DNA of 64,000 nucleotides from Nosema muscidifuracis. Its lineage: Eukaryota; Microsporidia; Nosematidae. This document shows positions 1 to 11,696 of this stretch, one piece after another. The position numbers and the translations under genes are program-made. How positions within the stretch are numbered: position 1 is the first letter of the stretch; the number at the start of each line of letters is the position of its first letter. The DNA is taken from the NCBI GenBank assembly GCA_028335825.1, contig JAIOKI010000002.1:1-64000 (forward strand), read 5' to 3'. Below the pieces are notes generated by a model that saw only the letters and a program-made list of their open reading frames with translations, ran no database searches and was not told the DNA's origin.

Positions 1-3000
1 CTACCTAACCTACCTACCTACCCTACCCTACCCTAACCTACCTACCTCCAACCTACCTACCTAACCTACCTACCTAACCTACCAACCTACCTACCTAACC
101 CTACCTACCACCTACCAACCTACCTAACCTACCTAACCTACCTAACCTACCACCTACCTACCTACCTACCTACCCTACCTACCCTACCTACCTAACCTAC
201 CTACCTACCTACCCTACCTACCTACCTAACCTACCTACCTACCTACCTACCTAACCTACCTACCTACCTACCTACCTACCTACCTACCTACCTACCCTAC
301 CCTACCTACCTACCTACCTACCTACCTACCTACCTACCTACCTACCTACCTACCTAACCTACCTAACCTACCTACCTACCTACCTACCTACCTACCTACC
401 TACCTACCTACCTAACCTACCTAACCTACCTACCTACCTACCTACCTACCTAACCTACCTACCTACCTAACCTACCTACCTACCTACCTACCTACCTACC
501 TACCTACCTACCTACCTAACCTACCTAACCTACCTACCTACCTAACCTACCTAACCTACCTACCTACCTAACCTACCTACCTACCTACCTACCTAACCTA
601 CCTCTACCTACCTACCTACCTACCTAACCTACCTACCTACCTACCTACCTACCTACCTACCTACCTACCTACCTACCTACCTACCTAACCTACCTACCTA
701 CCTACCTACCTAACCTACCTACCTACCTACCTACCTACCTACCTACCTACCTACCTACCTACCTACCTACCTAACTACCTAACCTACCTACCTACCTACC
801 TACCTACCTACCTACCTACCTACCTACCTACCTACCTACCTACCTAACCTACCTACCTACCTACCTACCTACCTACCTACCTACCTACCTACCTACCTAC
901 CTACCTACCTACCTACCTACCTAACCTACCTACCTACCTACCTACCTACCTAACCTACCTACCTACCTACCTACCTACCTACCTACCTACCTAACCTACC
1001 TACCTACCTACCTACCTACCTACCTACCTACCTACCTACCTACCTAACCTACCTACCTACCTACCTACCTACCTAACCTACCTAACCTACCTACCTACCT
1101 AACCTACCTACCTACCTACCTACCTACCTACCTACCTACCTACCTACCTACCTACCTACCTACCTACCTACCTACCTACCTACCTAACCTACCTACCTAA
1201 CCTACCTACCTACCTAACCTACCTACCTACCTACCTACCTAACCTACCTACCTACCTAACCTACCTAACCTACCTACCTACCTACCTACCTACCTAACCT
1301 ACCTACCTACCTACCTACCTACCTACCTACCTACCTACCTACCTAACCTACCTAACCTACCTACCTACCTACCTAACCTACCTACCTACCTACCTACCTA
1401 CCTAACCTACCTAACCTACCTACCTACCTAACCTACCTACCTACCTACCTACCTACCTAACCTACCTAACCTACCTACCTAACCTACCTACCTACCTACC
1501 TAACCTACCTAACCTACCTACCTACCTAACCTACCTACCTAACCTACCTACCTACCTACCTACCTACCTACCTACCTACCTACCTACCTACCTACCTACC
1601 TAACCTACCTAACCTACCTAACCTACCTACCTACCTACCTACCTACCTACCTACCTACCTACCTACCCTACCTACCTACCTAACCTACCTACCTACCTAC
1701 CTACCTACCTACCTAACCTACCTACCTACCTACCTACCTACCTACCTACCTAACCTACCTACCTACCTACCTACCTACCTACCTACCTACCTACCTAACC
1801 TACCTACCTACCTACCTACCTACCTACCTACCTACCTACCTACCTACCTACCTACCTACCTACCTACCTACCTACCTACCTACCTACCTACCTAACCTAC
1901 CTACCTACCTACCTACCTACCTACCTACCTACCTACCTACCTAACCTACCTACCTACCTACCTACCTACCTACCTACCTACCTACCTACCTACCTACCTA
2001 CCTAACCTACCTACCTACCTACCTAACCTACCTACCTACCTACCTACCTACCTACCTACCTACCTACCTACCTACCTACCTACCTACCTACCTACCTACC
2101 TACCTACCTACCTACCTACCTACCTACCTAACCTACCTACCTACCTACCTACCTACCTACCTACCTACCTACCTACCTAACCTACCTACCTACCTACCTA
2201 CCTACCTACCTACCTACCTACCTACCTACCTACCTACCTACCTACCTACCTACCTACCTACCTACCTAACCTACCTACCTACCTACCTACCTACCTACCT
2301 ACCTACCTACCTACCTACCTAACCTACCTACCTACCTACCTACCTAACCTACCTACCTACCTACCTACCTACCTACCTAACCTACCTACCTACCTACCTA
2401 CCTACCTACCTAACCTACCTAACCTACCTACCTACCTACCTACCTACCTACCTACCTACCTACCTACCTACCTACCTACCTACCTACCTACCTACCTACC
2501 TACCTAACCTACCTACCTACCTACCTAACCTACCTACCTACCTACCTACCTACCTACCTACCTACCTACCTACCTACCTACCTACCTACCTACCTACCTA
2601 CCTACCTACCTACCTACCTAACCTACCTAACCTACCTACCTACCTACCTACCTACCTACCTAACCTACCTACCTACCTACCTACCTACCTACCTACCTAA
2701 CCTACCTACCTACCTACCTAACCTACCTACCTACCTACCTACCTACCTACCTACCTACCTACCTAACCTACCTACCTACCTACCTACCTACCTACCTAAC
2801 CTACCTACCTACCTACCTACCTACCTACCTACCTACCTACCTAACCTACCTACCTACCTAACCTACCTACCTACCTACCTACCTACCTACCTACCTACCT
2901 ACCTACCTACCTACCTACCTACCTACCTACCTACCTAACCTACCTACCTACCTACCTACCTACCTACCTACCTACCTACCTAACCTACCTACCTACCTAC

Positions 3001-3815
3001 CTACCTAACCTACCTAACCTACCTACCTACCTACCTACCTACCTACCTACCTACCTACCTACCTACCTACCTACCTACCTACCTAACCTACCTACCTACC
3101 TACCTACCTAACCTACCTACCTACCTACCTACCTAACCTACCTACCTACCTACCTACCTACCTACCTACCTACCTACCTACCTACCTACCTACCTACCTA
3201 CCTACCTACCTACCTACCTAACCTACCTACCTACCTACCTACCTACCTACCTACCTACCTACCTACCTACCTACCTACCTACCTACCTACCTACCTACCT
3301 ACCTACCTAACCTACCTAACCTACCTACCTACCTACCTACCTACCTACCTACCTAACCTACCTACCTACCTACCTACCTACCTAACCTACCTACCTACCT
3401 ACCTACCTACCTAACCTACCTACCTACCTACCTACCTACCTACCTACCTAACCTACCTACCTACCTACCTACCTACCTACCTAACCTACCTACCTACCTA
3501 CCTACCTACCTACCTACCTACCTACCTACCTACCTACCTACCTAACCTACCTACCTACCTACCTAACCTACCTACCTAACCTACCTACCTACCTACCTAA
3601 CCTACCTACCTACCTACCTAACCTACCTAACCTACCTACCTACCTACCTACCTAACCTACCTACCTAACCTACCTACCTACCTACCTACCTAACCTACCT
3701 ACCTACCTACCTACCTACCTACCTACCTACCTACCTACCTACCTACCTACCTACCTACCTACCTACCTACCTAACCTAACCTACCTACCTACCTACCTCT
3801 ACCTACCTAACCTAA
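1..3815. repeat. Telomere repeat array (CCTA/CCTAA)n
   Basis: The first 3.8 kb consist almost only of the tetramer CCTA, with the pentamer CCTAA scattered singly at irregular intervals, roughly one unit in eight by eye. On the G strand this is T(1-2)AGG. The C-rich strand reads 5' to 3' from base 1, the orientation expected at a left chromosome end. The outer 360 bases contain extra variants (CCCTA, CCTCCAA, CCACCTA) that may be true tip variation or sequencing noise. Inside, odd units are rare, for example CCTCTA near 602 and near 3797. The array stops abruptly at CCTAA before unique AT-rich DNA. Confidence 0.97.
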
Positions 3816-4721
3816 TATTTCACAATATTTAATTATCTAGAAAATAAAATATTTTTAGATGACGTGTCTTCTCAGAACAATTATAGATATTTCTAAGAAA
3901 AAATTACAAAATATAATTTTTAAATTTAGACATAATAAATATTTATTTCGATTATTATTCAATTTTTTTTATACAGAAGAAGATGAGTAAATGACATTAA
4001 ATATATTGATGTCAAATGATAATTCTGTCAGGAAGAAATATATATAAGAAATAAATAAAAAATATATTTAATATAATATTAGATATTTTATTTAATTAAT
4101 AATAATATAAATCTGGATTAATTTGGTGAACTTTTAAACATCATCTCGAAATGTATAACTTCTTTTTTCTATTTTATTTTTACCAATTTAATATACGTGA
4201 TTAAATTATCCATCTGGAATTATTTATGACTTTTAAATATCTTAGAAATAAATACAATTTCGTCTTTTCTTGATCAGACCACACTAAAAATATGATTGAA
4301 AGAGCAAGAGAATATACAGCCTAATTTTAACAATATTGAAGTGTTTATATTTATTTAAATTCAAGTATTTTTTTATAAATTTTCAATTTTGTACTATGTA
4401 GTAATTAATATAATATCAAAATAATATATTGAAGTATATAATTTACACACTTTTTCACAGTCCTAATGCAAGTAATACTTCAATGCATAGGGTTTGATAT
4501 TCTGCTGTTGACTTTGATTAAGGTACCAATACTTAGATGATGCTATTTTTTGAGTTCTGTAATATGTTTTTTGTGATATTTTTTTTCTTACGTTATAATT
4601 TACGTTTCACAAGGAAAAACTAATTATCAGTGTTTTTAGACTATTAAAATCTGTCAAATTATCAAATTTTTTTATTTGATTTGAGACATGAATTTTTTTA
4701 TATAAAATCATGTAATTAATT
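3816..4721. other. Subtelomeric AT-rich spacer
   Basis: No reading frame with a plausible start, no telomere-like satellite and no rRNA-like sequence is seen between the telomere and the first gene. Confidence 0.6.
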
Positions 4722-5123
4722 TTAAAATAATTTATTGAAAGAAATCCATAATTCCTGATTCAAATTATAAAAATAATCTTCTAACATTAAAACCACAAAA
4801 GGTAGTAAAATTGCAAAACCTAATAGTATATATATGATATAAACTGCTACTCTATGTAAATTACGACTTTGATAATAAAACAATATACTCATAATAAATA
4901 TCAAGATAATTATTGAAATAAAAAAACACAAAATAACTGTAAAATGATCAAGCAAGATATTTTGATCAAGTTCTGATACATGCTTTATAGTGATATAAGG
5001 ATCTAAAATGTTTTCAGATAAGTTATATTTTGCATGCAATGTATTTTCATATTCTTGTTCTGACGTTCTGTTTGTTCAGTATGCTTTATTTAGTATGTTA
5101 AGTAGTACAAGAAATGATATCAT
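4722..5123 (-). pseudogene. Small secreted/membrane orphan with one in-frame TGA
   Basis: An ATG at 5123 follows the motif ACCCTATG, the CCC context seen at other starts here. It opens a 15-residue hydrophobic leader (MISFLVLLNILNKAY). Codon 16 is TGA (5076-5078). The same frame then runs on for 117 codons to a normal stop at 4722, with no ATG after the TGA near enough to restart. The downstream part is a short hydrophilic stretch and two strong membrane helices (about residues 60-82 and 94-114 counted from the ATG), then a short polar tail. The architecture resembles the 118-residue orphan at 42094-42450. It may be a recently killed gene, a base error, or a read-through case; standard code is assumed. 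Function unknown. Confidence 0.6.
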
Positions 5124-5124
5124 A

Positions 5125-5127
5125 GGG
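5125..5127 (-). promoter_or_regulatory. CCC start-proximal motif
   Basis: The minus strand reads ACCCTATG. CCC-like motifs just upstream of start codons are known as the common promoter signal of Nosema-type microsporidia, and this one marks the ATG at 5123 as the original start. Confidence 0.55.
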
Positions 5128-5951
5128 TATGATTAAAAATTTATTTTAGAAAATAACATAAAATTTATATAAATGAAACTAATTATATAATAATCATAAT
5201 CACTAACTTTTATCTATTATTTATAATTTATTTATTCTTACATATTTTATTATTTCAATATTCACAACAGAGTAATATAAGACCAATATTAAATAAATTA
5301 TCTGTCTGTCAATGCTAATTTAATATTTGTGATTATTTAAAATATCCATACGTCAAATCATAACAAAATTCTTCATGAATGAAAAAATAATTATATAAGT
5401 AATCTTTGTGTTTAGTATTTTAATTTAACTAATTTTCCATCTAAATGCTATCGATGTCTTTTTCTTCCTAGTCAAGAGAAATTTTTTATAAAGTATTAAT
5501 AAGATTCTGGAATGAATATATATTTCAAATTAAATGGTTTATCAATTGATACAATATTTTATTTGTTCAGTATTCTATGTAAGATATAACTTAATTTTTC
5601 AAAAGATTTTATGATCTTGTCATATTTAATTCTACAGAAGAAACATTTAAACCTTCACATCTTGTAATATTTATTATATCAATTCATAAGAAATTTGTAA
5701 ATTTATCGTCAAGAAGTTTTTCTACGTCAAAGTTTTTAATTAGAACTAGTCAATATACATTCTTTAAAATTTCTATATAAAATATTTTATATTTATTTTA
5801 TATGTTTACTATAATAGAGTTTAACATCTAGTTAAGTATTCTGAAAATAATTAAACGTTAAAATTAGAAAGAAATCAAGTAAAATTTTGGTCTACAACAT
5901 TAATAATATTTCATTCAAATTTTACTTTAAGTGTAAATTACATTATTCAAA
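5128..5951. other. AT-rich spacer, nothing recognised
   Basis: Only short, stop-rich frames are present. It carries the upstream flank of the broken gene at 4722-5123 and the 3' flank of the next minus-strand gene. Confidence 0.5.
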
Positions 5952-6350
5952 TCAAAATTTATTCGTTAGTGAGTTTATATTTTTATCTCCACCCTTTATT
6001 AAAACACTATTTGGTGTTGTTTTATAGTAGAACACAGCATCTTTACATTTACGTGATAGAGGACAGGGATGTGATTCTACTAAAGATTTTATATTAAAAC
6101 CTGTTGGCAAATCTTTTAAGGTGATTTTTTTAAATTCTCCTTCAAATTCTTCAATAATTTTAGTATATTGTGTATATTTATAATCAATTAATAATATAGG
6201 AGCATTTTTAAATCCTTCTTTATTCATTTCTTCAATATAAAAGTCGGTGATATCTTTTAATAAAATAGAATCAGATTTTAAAATTGTATTTTTTGTCTTT
6301 TTAAGATCAGCAGTAAATATAGTTGTAAATAAAATACAAATGATATTCAT
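5952..6350 (-). CDS. Small secreted orphan protein, 132 aa
   Basis: The protein starts MNIICILFTTIFTADLKK, a short n-region and an 11-12 residue hydrophobic core ending in a likely signal-peptidase site (FTA-D). The mature part is about 118 residues, charged, Lys/Glu-rich, with two cysteines close together (HPCPLSRKC, about residues 94-102) and no membrane helix, so a small exported protein is inferred. The ATG is preceded by ACCTTA, a CC form of the start-proximal motif. I recognise no family. The frame is intact and ends with a TAA, with lone genes and long spacers on both sides. Confidence 0.75.
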   Translation of the reverse strand: MNIICILFTTIFTADLKKTKNTILKSDSILLKDITDFYIEEMNKEGFKNAPILLIDYKYTQYTKIIEEFEGEFKKITLKDLPTGFNIKSLVESHPCPLSRKCKDAVFYYKTTPNSVLIKGGDKNINSLTNKF

Positions 6351-9300
6351 TAAGGTTAAAAAAATTTATTATTTAACATAAAACAAATTAAATTTGACAT
6401 AATCATAATTCAAATAAATAATTTTAATTTTCTTAGATTTTATTATATATTATTTCATTTTGTGTTTATCTAAATTAAATTATCTTTTAATTAATTTTTT
6501 AAACTTGATATTTTTTTGTATGATAGTATATAAAATATTGTTTACAAAGACATATATTTAAATTATTAATTTAAACTCAGTGTTTTTACATAAACATATA
6601 ATTTAATTTTTTTATTGAATCTAAGATCTGATTAATTGATTTATATTCATATATATAAAAGTAATTATTGTAAAAAATATCATAATTTAAAGTCTCTAGT
6701 ATTTAATTAAATTCAAAATCATTATTAGTTTCTAAATATATTTCATACACATTTAGTCTTTTTATAGTGCTAAATAATTTATTTAAATTTTTAATTTATT
6801 TTTAAATCAAACAATAAAATTTTCATGTGTAAATAACAAATATTTCTCAATTATCTACACTTTATCAAATTTATTATTAATTTACTTCTTATGCTCATTG
6901 TGATATAATTTTGACTCTTAGTTACTAATAATGTATTTTTTATAATCAAAGTAAATTATGATAATTATTACAATGCTATTTTATAGGATTAATATAATCT
7001 TTTGTTTTAATACCATCAATGAATATAGAATTTATAAATATCAATTATTGACTATTCACAATATAATTCATGTGAGTTGTAAAAATAGACGAGATATGAT
7101 ACATTGATTTTTAAGTAAGAAATTAAACGTATCATTATAAAATATATATTTTCATTTCTCTTTAATATTAACAGTCTAAAGATCATTGTAAATTTATAAT
7201 CATTTTTCTAATCAATATATTTTATTTTTCTAAAAGAAAACATGTGTGTATTTATATCTCTTAATTTCTTCTCTAGAATGATATTCATATATTTATTAAT
7301 TCTAATTATTTTCTAGATATTATAATATATTAACAATGTTTAGAACAAATCATCAATACAATTCTTATAATATGACAAACATCTCAATTAACACTATGTA
7401 AAAGTTTTAAGAAAATATAATTTCAGAAGAATGTTTTACAATACAGATATTTAAAAAAAAAAACAATTTAACAAATATGGTAATTTTTATATGATTGTCA
7501 TAAGTCTATGGATATTATCATGTTAATAATGAAAAATTGAATTATCTAAATAATAATCAATCACATTAACAAATGCTAGTAAAATAAATGTAAAATGTAG
7601 TACTTAATACTTCTTATTATTTTTATCTATAAATGATATAAATAGTTTATTTTTTATATTGTTTAGGGGTATATCAATACATCGAAAATATTTCACTGAT
7701 GAGAAATAAATAATTTTTTTGCAATAGATACGAAAATATATATTTTCTCATTTTTAACATCAAAATAGATTTAAAAACATAAAGCAATAATATATCATTG
7801 ATTTTTCTATGATATTAATAATTCACATACATTAAATCTATACAAAAATTCTGTTGTTATGATGTTCAATATTAGTATTTATTTTTTTACTAAATACACT
7901 TAACTTATAAAAGTCTAACACTGATTAATAATTCTATGTTTACGACAAAGTGATATTAAAAAAGATACAATCATTACATATTTTATAATATATTAAAATT
8001 ATCTGATAACAAAATATGAGTTATTATTATCTCATAAATGTTTTCATGACTTTCATAAATTATACTAAATCACGATGAAATTGAATGTATAGGAAATATA
8101 AAATCGATTAACAATGTGGTATAGATGATCTTGATTTTTTATGGTTCGATAACGAATATTTTAATTTTTCTTTGATTTTTAAAAACTTCAAGATATAAAT
8201 TAATACATACTGATATGAATAACAAATTATTAATAATGTTTTAATAAAACTTTTTGCTATTTATGAAGATTTCGTCAATATATTATGTAAAGTTTATGAT
8301 TTAAGAGATGGATGTATGAACTAACCTTAGTGTATAGAATTTAATCTGAAGAAAGTATAAAAAGAAATTCAAATCATATTGAAAATTACTACAAGTTTAT
8401 TGATTCTGAAATTATGAACAATAGTCTATCAGCAGTATATATTTTATTCTATGATATTTCTGTCAATAATCTCAGCTTTATTATTTATTATTTTACTAAT
8501 TTTAGGATTACAAGATAATATAAAGAATAATATTTTTATTAGACCTACTACTCTAATGATACGTTCTAAATTTTTTGTATCGAATAAAAAAATTAATATC
8601 ATGTGAATTATTATGTCCAAATTATTTTTATAAATCTTTATTTTTCATCCCTACAAGATTCTGTCGTATTTATCAATAATATTATTTATATAAAAATAAA
8701 TGTCTATATAAAAGGTCACCATCTTCGACTTTTAAATGTTTTATCATATTTATCAAGTTATATAATTTATTGATGTGTTTCATTTCTTCAATTTCATTAA
8801 ATCCATTATTTATACTTAGTCTTTATATTCATAATCATTTTATATACTTACTATTTCAATACTTATAGCTTGTAAATTTTATGGTCTTATGAATTGAATC
8901 CGATAAAAGATATTTTATGACTATTTTATAGTCTTTCAAGATACAATCTTTCTATAAGGAGTAACGATTTTAAAAAAAAAAGATACAATATATTAGTTAC
9001 ATTTTTATTCCTTGTATTTATTTTTTTCTATGATATAATAAATCTCTATATTATGTATAAATAAACTTTTATTTTTTTTCATTGTTTATTCTTTTTATTG
9101 TATATTTCTCTTTGAATTCTCAGTAAAGTCATTTTAAAAATTATATATAGACATCAAATTAAGAAGCTACTTTCAGTTATCTTATATAATATTATTAATA
9201 CAAAGTAATTGTTTCTAAAAAATAATTATAATATATAAATTTCTAGTAAGATTAAATTTATAAACTTAATATGTGTAAAAATATACCTTTGTTGATATTC

Positions 9301-9508
9301 TTATTATTAGTGTTGTTTTTAATAGAATATTGAATTAATGATAGTCTATTTATTCTTATGGAAATTAATAAAGTAAAAATTAATAGAGAATAAAAATTTT
9401 ATAAGTATATTTAATAAAGTAAAATAAATGAATAATAGTTAATAAAATTTATTAGTTAACATATAATATTTTCTTAAATTTATCTTCTAAAATTGTAAAT
9501 AGACAAAA
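6351..9508. other. 3.1-kb AT-rich gene-poor stretch
   Basis: No frame of more than about 60 codons begins with ATG and none has protein-like composition. No repeat shared with the rest of the window was noticed. It probably consists of fully decayed sequence. Confidence 0.5.
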
Positions 9509-10195
9509 TTATGAAATCTCATCATTTATAATTTTAAAATTATTAGATATTTCATAGTTAACATCATAAAAATTTTCAATATTCATGTTATTAAAATCTT
9601 CAAAACTACTTCTGGAATATTTATCTTTACGTATTTTTTCAAGCAAATATATTAAAGCTTTCTTAAAAACAGACATATATTCTTTTCTATCTGTGCCATC
9701 ATACCTATATGATTTTAATAGAACGTGTAAGATAGATTTTTCATTAGTAAAATTGAAATTTCCACAGATATCTCCATAAGTATCAAAAGGTTTACATTTA
9801 TCCAAAATCTCTTTTTTTTTATTATCAGTAGATCGAATAATAATGTTTAGTTTGCTAGCTAACTCAATCAGATGTTTTCTACTTGGATCAAACAATTTGC
9901 TATTAAAAAATAATGCAGAAAACATAATACATCCATTAGATTTAATATAATATTCTCTCTGTATACCAGAATATTTAAATCTTTCTGATAGATATAACAT
10001 ATTATCTTCAAATAATTCTTGGGTATTTAGTTTGATTTCTTCTACTAAACTAACTCCATCAAATAAATCAAACCTATAAAAGCCAAAAGTATCTAAGATA
10101 ATATCATCAGTGTTATCTAAAAATTTTCCAAATATATCAAATTCCATCCAATTATCTTTAATTGATAAAACACTTGCAAAAAAAATAAAATTCAT
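9509..10195 (-). CDS. Secreted orphan protein, 228 aa
   Basis: The N-terminus MNFIFFASVLSIKDN is a short signal peptide with a likely cut after about residue 12. The remaining 215 residues are mixed helical, with aromatic and acidic patches in the first half (DIFGKFLDNTDD, residues 20-31), three cysteines, and no second membrane segment. The ATG follows ACCTT, matching the CC start motif. A 53-bp perfect direct duplication lies 110-240 bp upstream of the start. No known domain is recognised; an exported host-facing protein is only an inference from the leader and the subtelomeric setting. Confidence 0.78.
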   Translation of the reverse strand: MNFIFFASVLSIKDNWMEFDIFGKFLDNTDDIILDTFGFYRFDLFDGVSLVEEIKLNTQELFEDNMLYLSERFKYSGIQREYYIKSNGCIMFSALFFNSKLFDPSRKHLIELASKLNIIIRSTDNKKKEILDKCKPFDTYGDICGNFNFTNEKSILHVLLKSYRYDGTDRKEYMSVFKKALIYLLEKIRKDKYSRSSFEDFNNMNIENFYDVNYEISNNFKIINDEIS

Positions 10196-10308
10196 AAGGT
10201 AAAAAATTTAAAATCTTTAGGTAATGAATTAAAAATAAACAAAATTTAATGTCTAATGTAATAAATTTAATAATATAAAATTTATTTCTTTATATAGTAA
10301 ATTAAATT

Positions 10309-10431
10309 TTATATTTGAGTAATATATTAAATAATATAATATTTAATTTATTTATGTGATTCTAATTAATAAAATTTATTATATTTGAGTAATATATTAA
10401 ATAATATAATATTTAATTTATTTATGTGATT
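10309..10431. repeat. Perfect 53-bp direct repeat, two copies 70 bp apart
   Basis: Positions 10309-10361 and 10379-10431 are identical (beginning TTATATTTGAGTAATATATT). They lie in the upstream region of the minus-strand gene at 9509-10195, so they could affect its transcription or be a recent slippage duplication. Confidence 0.9.
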
Positions 10432-11024
10432 TCATTATGAAAAAAGAAATTGATTTTCTATTTAAATAAGCTTTTTTATACACTCTTCTATTTAGTATGA
10501 AATATGTAAAGATCAAAGTATTATTAATATAGGATAGTTACAATTAGATATTTCTAAGTCAATAATACAAATGTGTAATTTATAATATTTTCTTAAGTAA
10601 TTTTAATTTTAACTAAAAGATTTTTTATTCTCAATAAGTCTATTATAATATTAAAGATATATATTATATTTGTAAATAGACTTATTGTTTTATTTTCTTA
10701 AAATTTTACATTTCGACTTTTTTTTATTTGATATCCTAATATATTATATGAATCTTTTCATAATTACTAATAAAATATAGAATATATGAGATTATTTTAA
10801 TTTTTTTACATAAGAATTATAATAATATCCAAAATTATATTTTCATAATACTTCTAAATTATTCTTTGAAGATTATATTTATTCATATGTTAAAATATGA
10901 AACTATATTGACAATAATAATTCCAAGATTTATTACTGAAGCTTATTTAATATACATGATGCAATCTTTCGGGTCAATAATATCATAATATAAATAAAAG
11001 ATAATGATATCATTATATTTTAAC

Positions 11025-11141
11025 ATGCTTGAAAATAGAATATTCAGATGTGAGATTTTAAAACCAGATAAAATAAATGATACACTTAAAAACCTTCATC
11101 TAGTCTGTGAAAAAGTTCAACTGACAGATACTGTAATTTGA
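11025..11141 (+). CDS. Short frame, 38 codons, unknown
   Basis: An ATG-started frame encodes a charged 38-residue peptide starting MLENRIFRCEILKPDK and ends in TGA. Its composition (Leu-Lys-Asn-rich, two cysteines) is more protein-like than chance frames around it, and its third positions are not only A/T. There is no CC motif upstream and no leader. It is most likely the surviving N-terminal exon-like relic of a larger decayed gene rather than a working one. Confidence 0.2.
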   Translation: MLENRIFRCEILKPDKINDTLKNLHLVCEKVQLTDTVI

Positions 11142-11459
11142 CATTTTATTCATTCTTCATATTTTCTATATTTCACTCTTTTATGTTTATCATCAATCAA
11201 ATTAATTCATGATAATTTAGATCATGTTAAGACCAAGAATATATTTTATATATAAAATACTGATCATTTCAAGAATTTTATTTATCCCTTCTTAAGATAC
11301 TAAAGGCTTTTCTATAATTAATCATAATTCTAGACTAATTGATATTGAATATCATATACTAATGAGAATAAGTTCTAAATTATATCTAATAATAACCTAT
11401 TATTTATGAATATAAGAATTCCATTCATATAATATTCAAGTATACACTAATTTTTTATT

Positions 11460-11696
11460 GGTCATTTGCATAGAAAAGATCTCATCAAAAAAATAAGTAA
11501 AAATAATAAAGAAAAAGAATATGAAGACTTTAATTAATTAATTTTATCTGGTAAATTAAATATAAATAACGAAGCATAAGATATTATAAAAAATTATTTT
11601 AATCAAGAATTTCAAAATAATTATACTTTTTTAGATTTATTATTATAGTGTTTATCTTTTGGGATTCATCTTGATAAGTTATATAATGTTAGTTGA
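11460..11696 (+). pseudogene. Decayed coding relic, 79 codons
   Basis: One plus-strand frame of 79 codons keeps a protein-like, Lys/Asn/Glu- then Leu-rich composition and ends in TGA. It is broken by three internal stops, all TAA or TAG, with no change of phase. No family is recognised. It lies about 300 bp after the short frame at 11025 and may be part of the same dead locus. Confidence 0.35.

Noticed and set aside
1-3815. CRISPR or satellite interpretation of the 5' repeat
   Set aside because: There are no spacers, the unit is 4-5 bp, it sits at base 1 and has telomere strand orientation.
9585-9779. 64-codon plus-strand frame
   Set aside because: Lies wholly inside the intact secreted gene on the other strand and has no start motif.
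11025-11141. PCNA-like N-terminus
   Set aside because: The resemblance is limited to a few residues of the first 25 and the following sequence does not match a sliding clamp.
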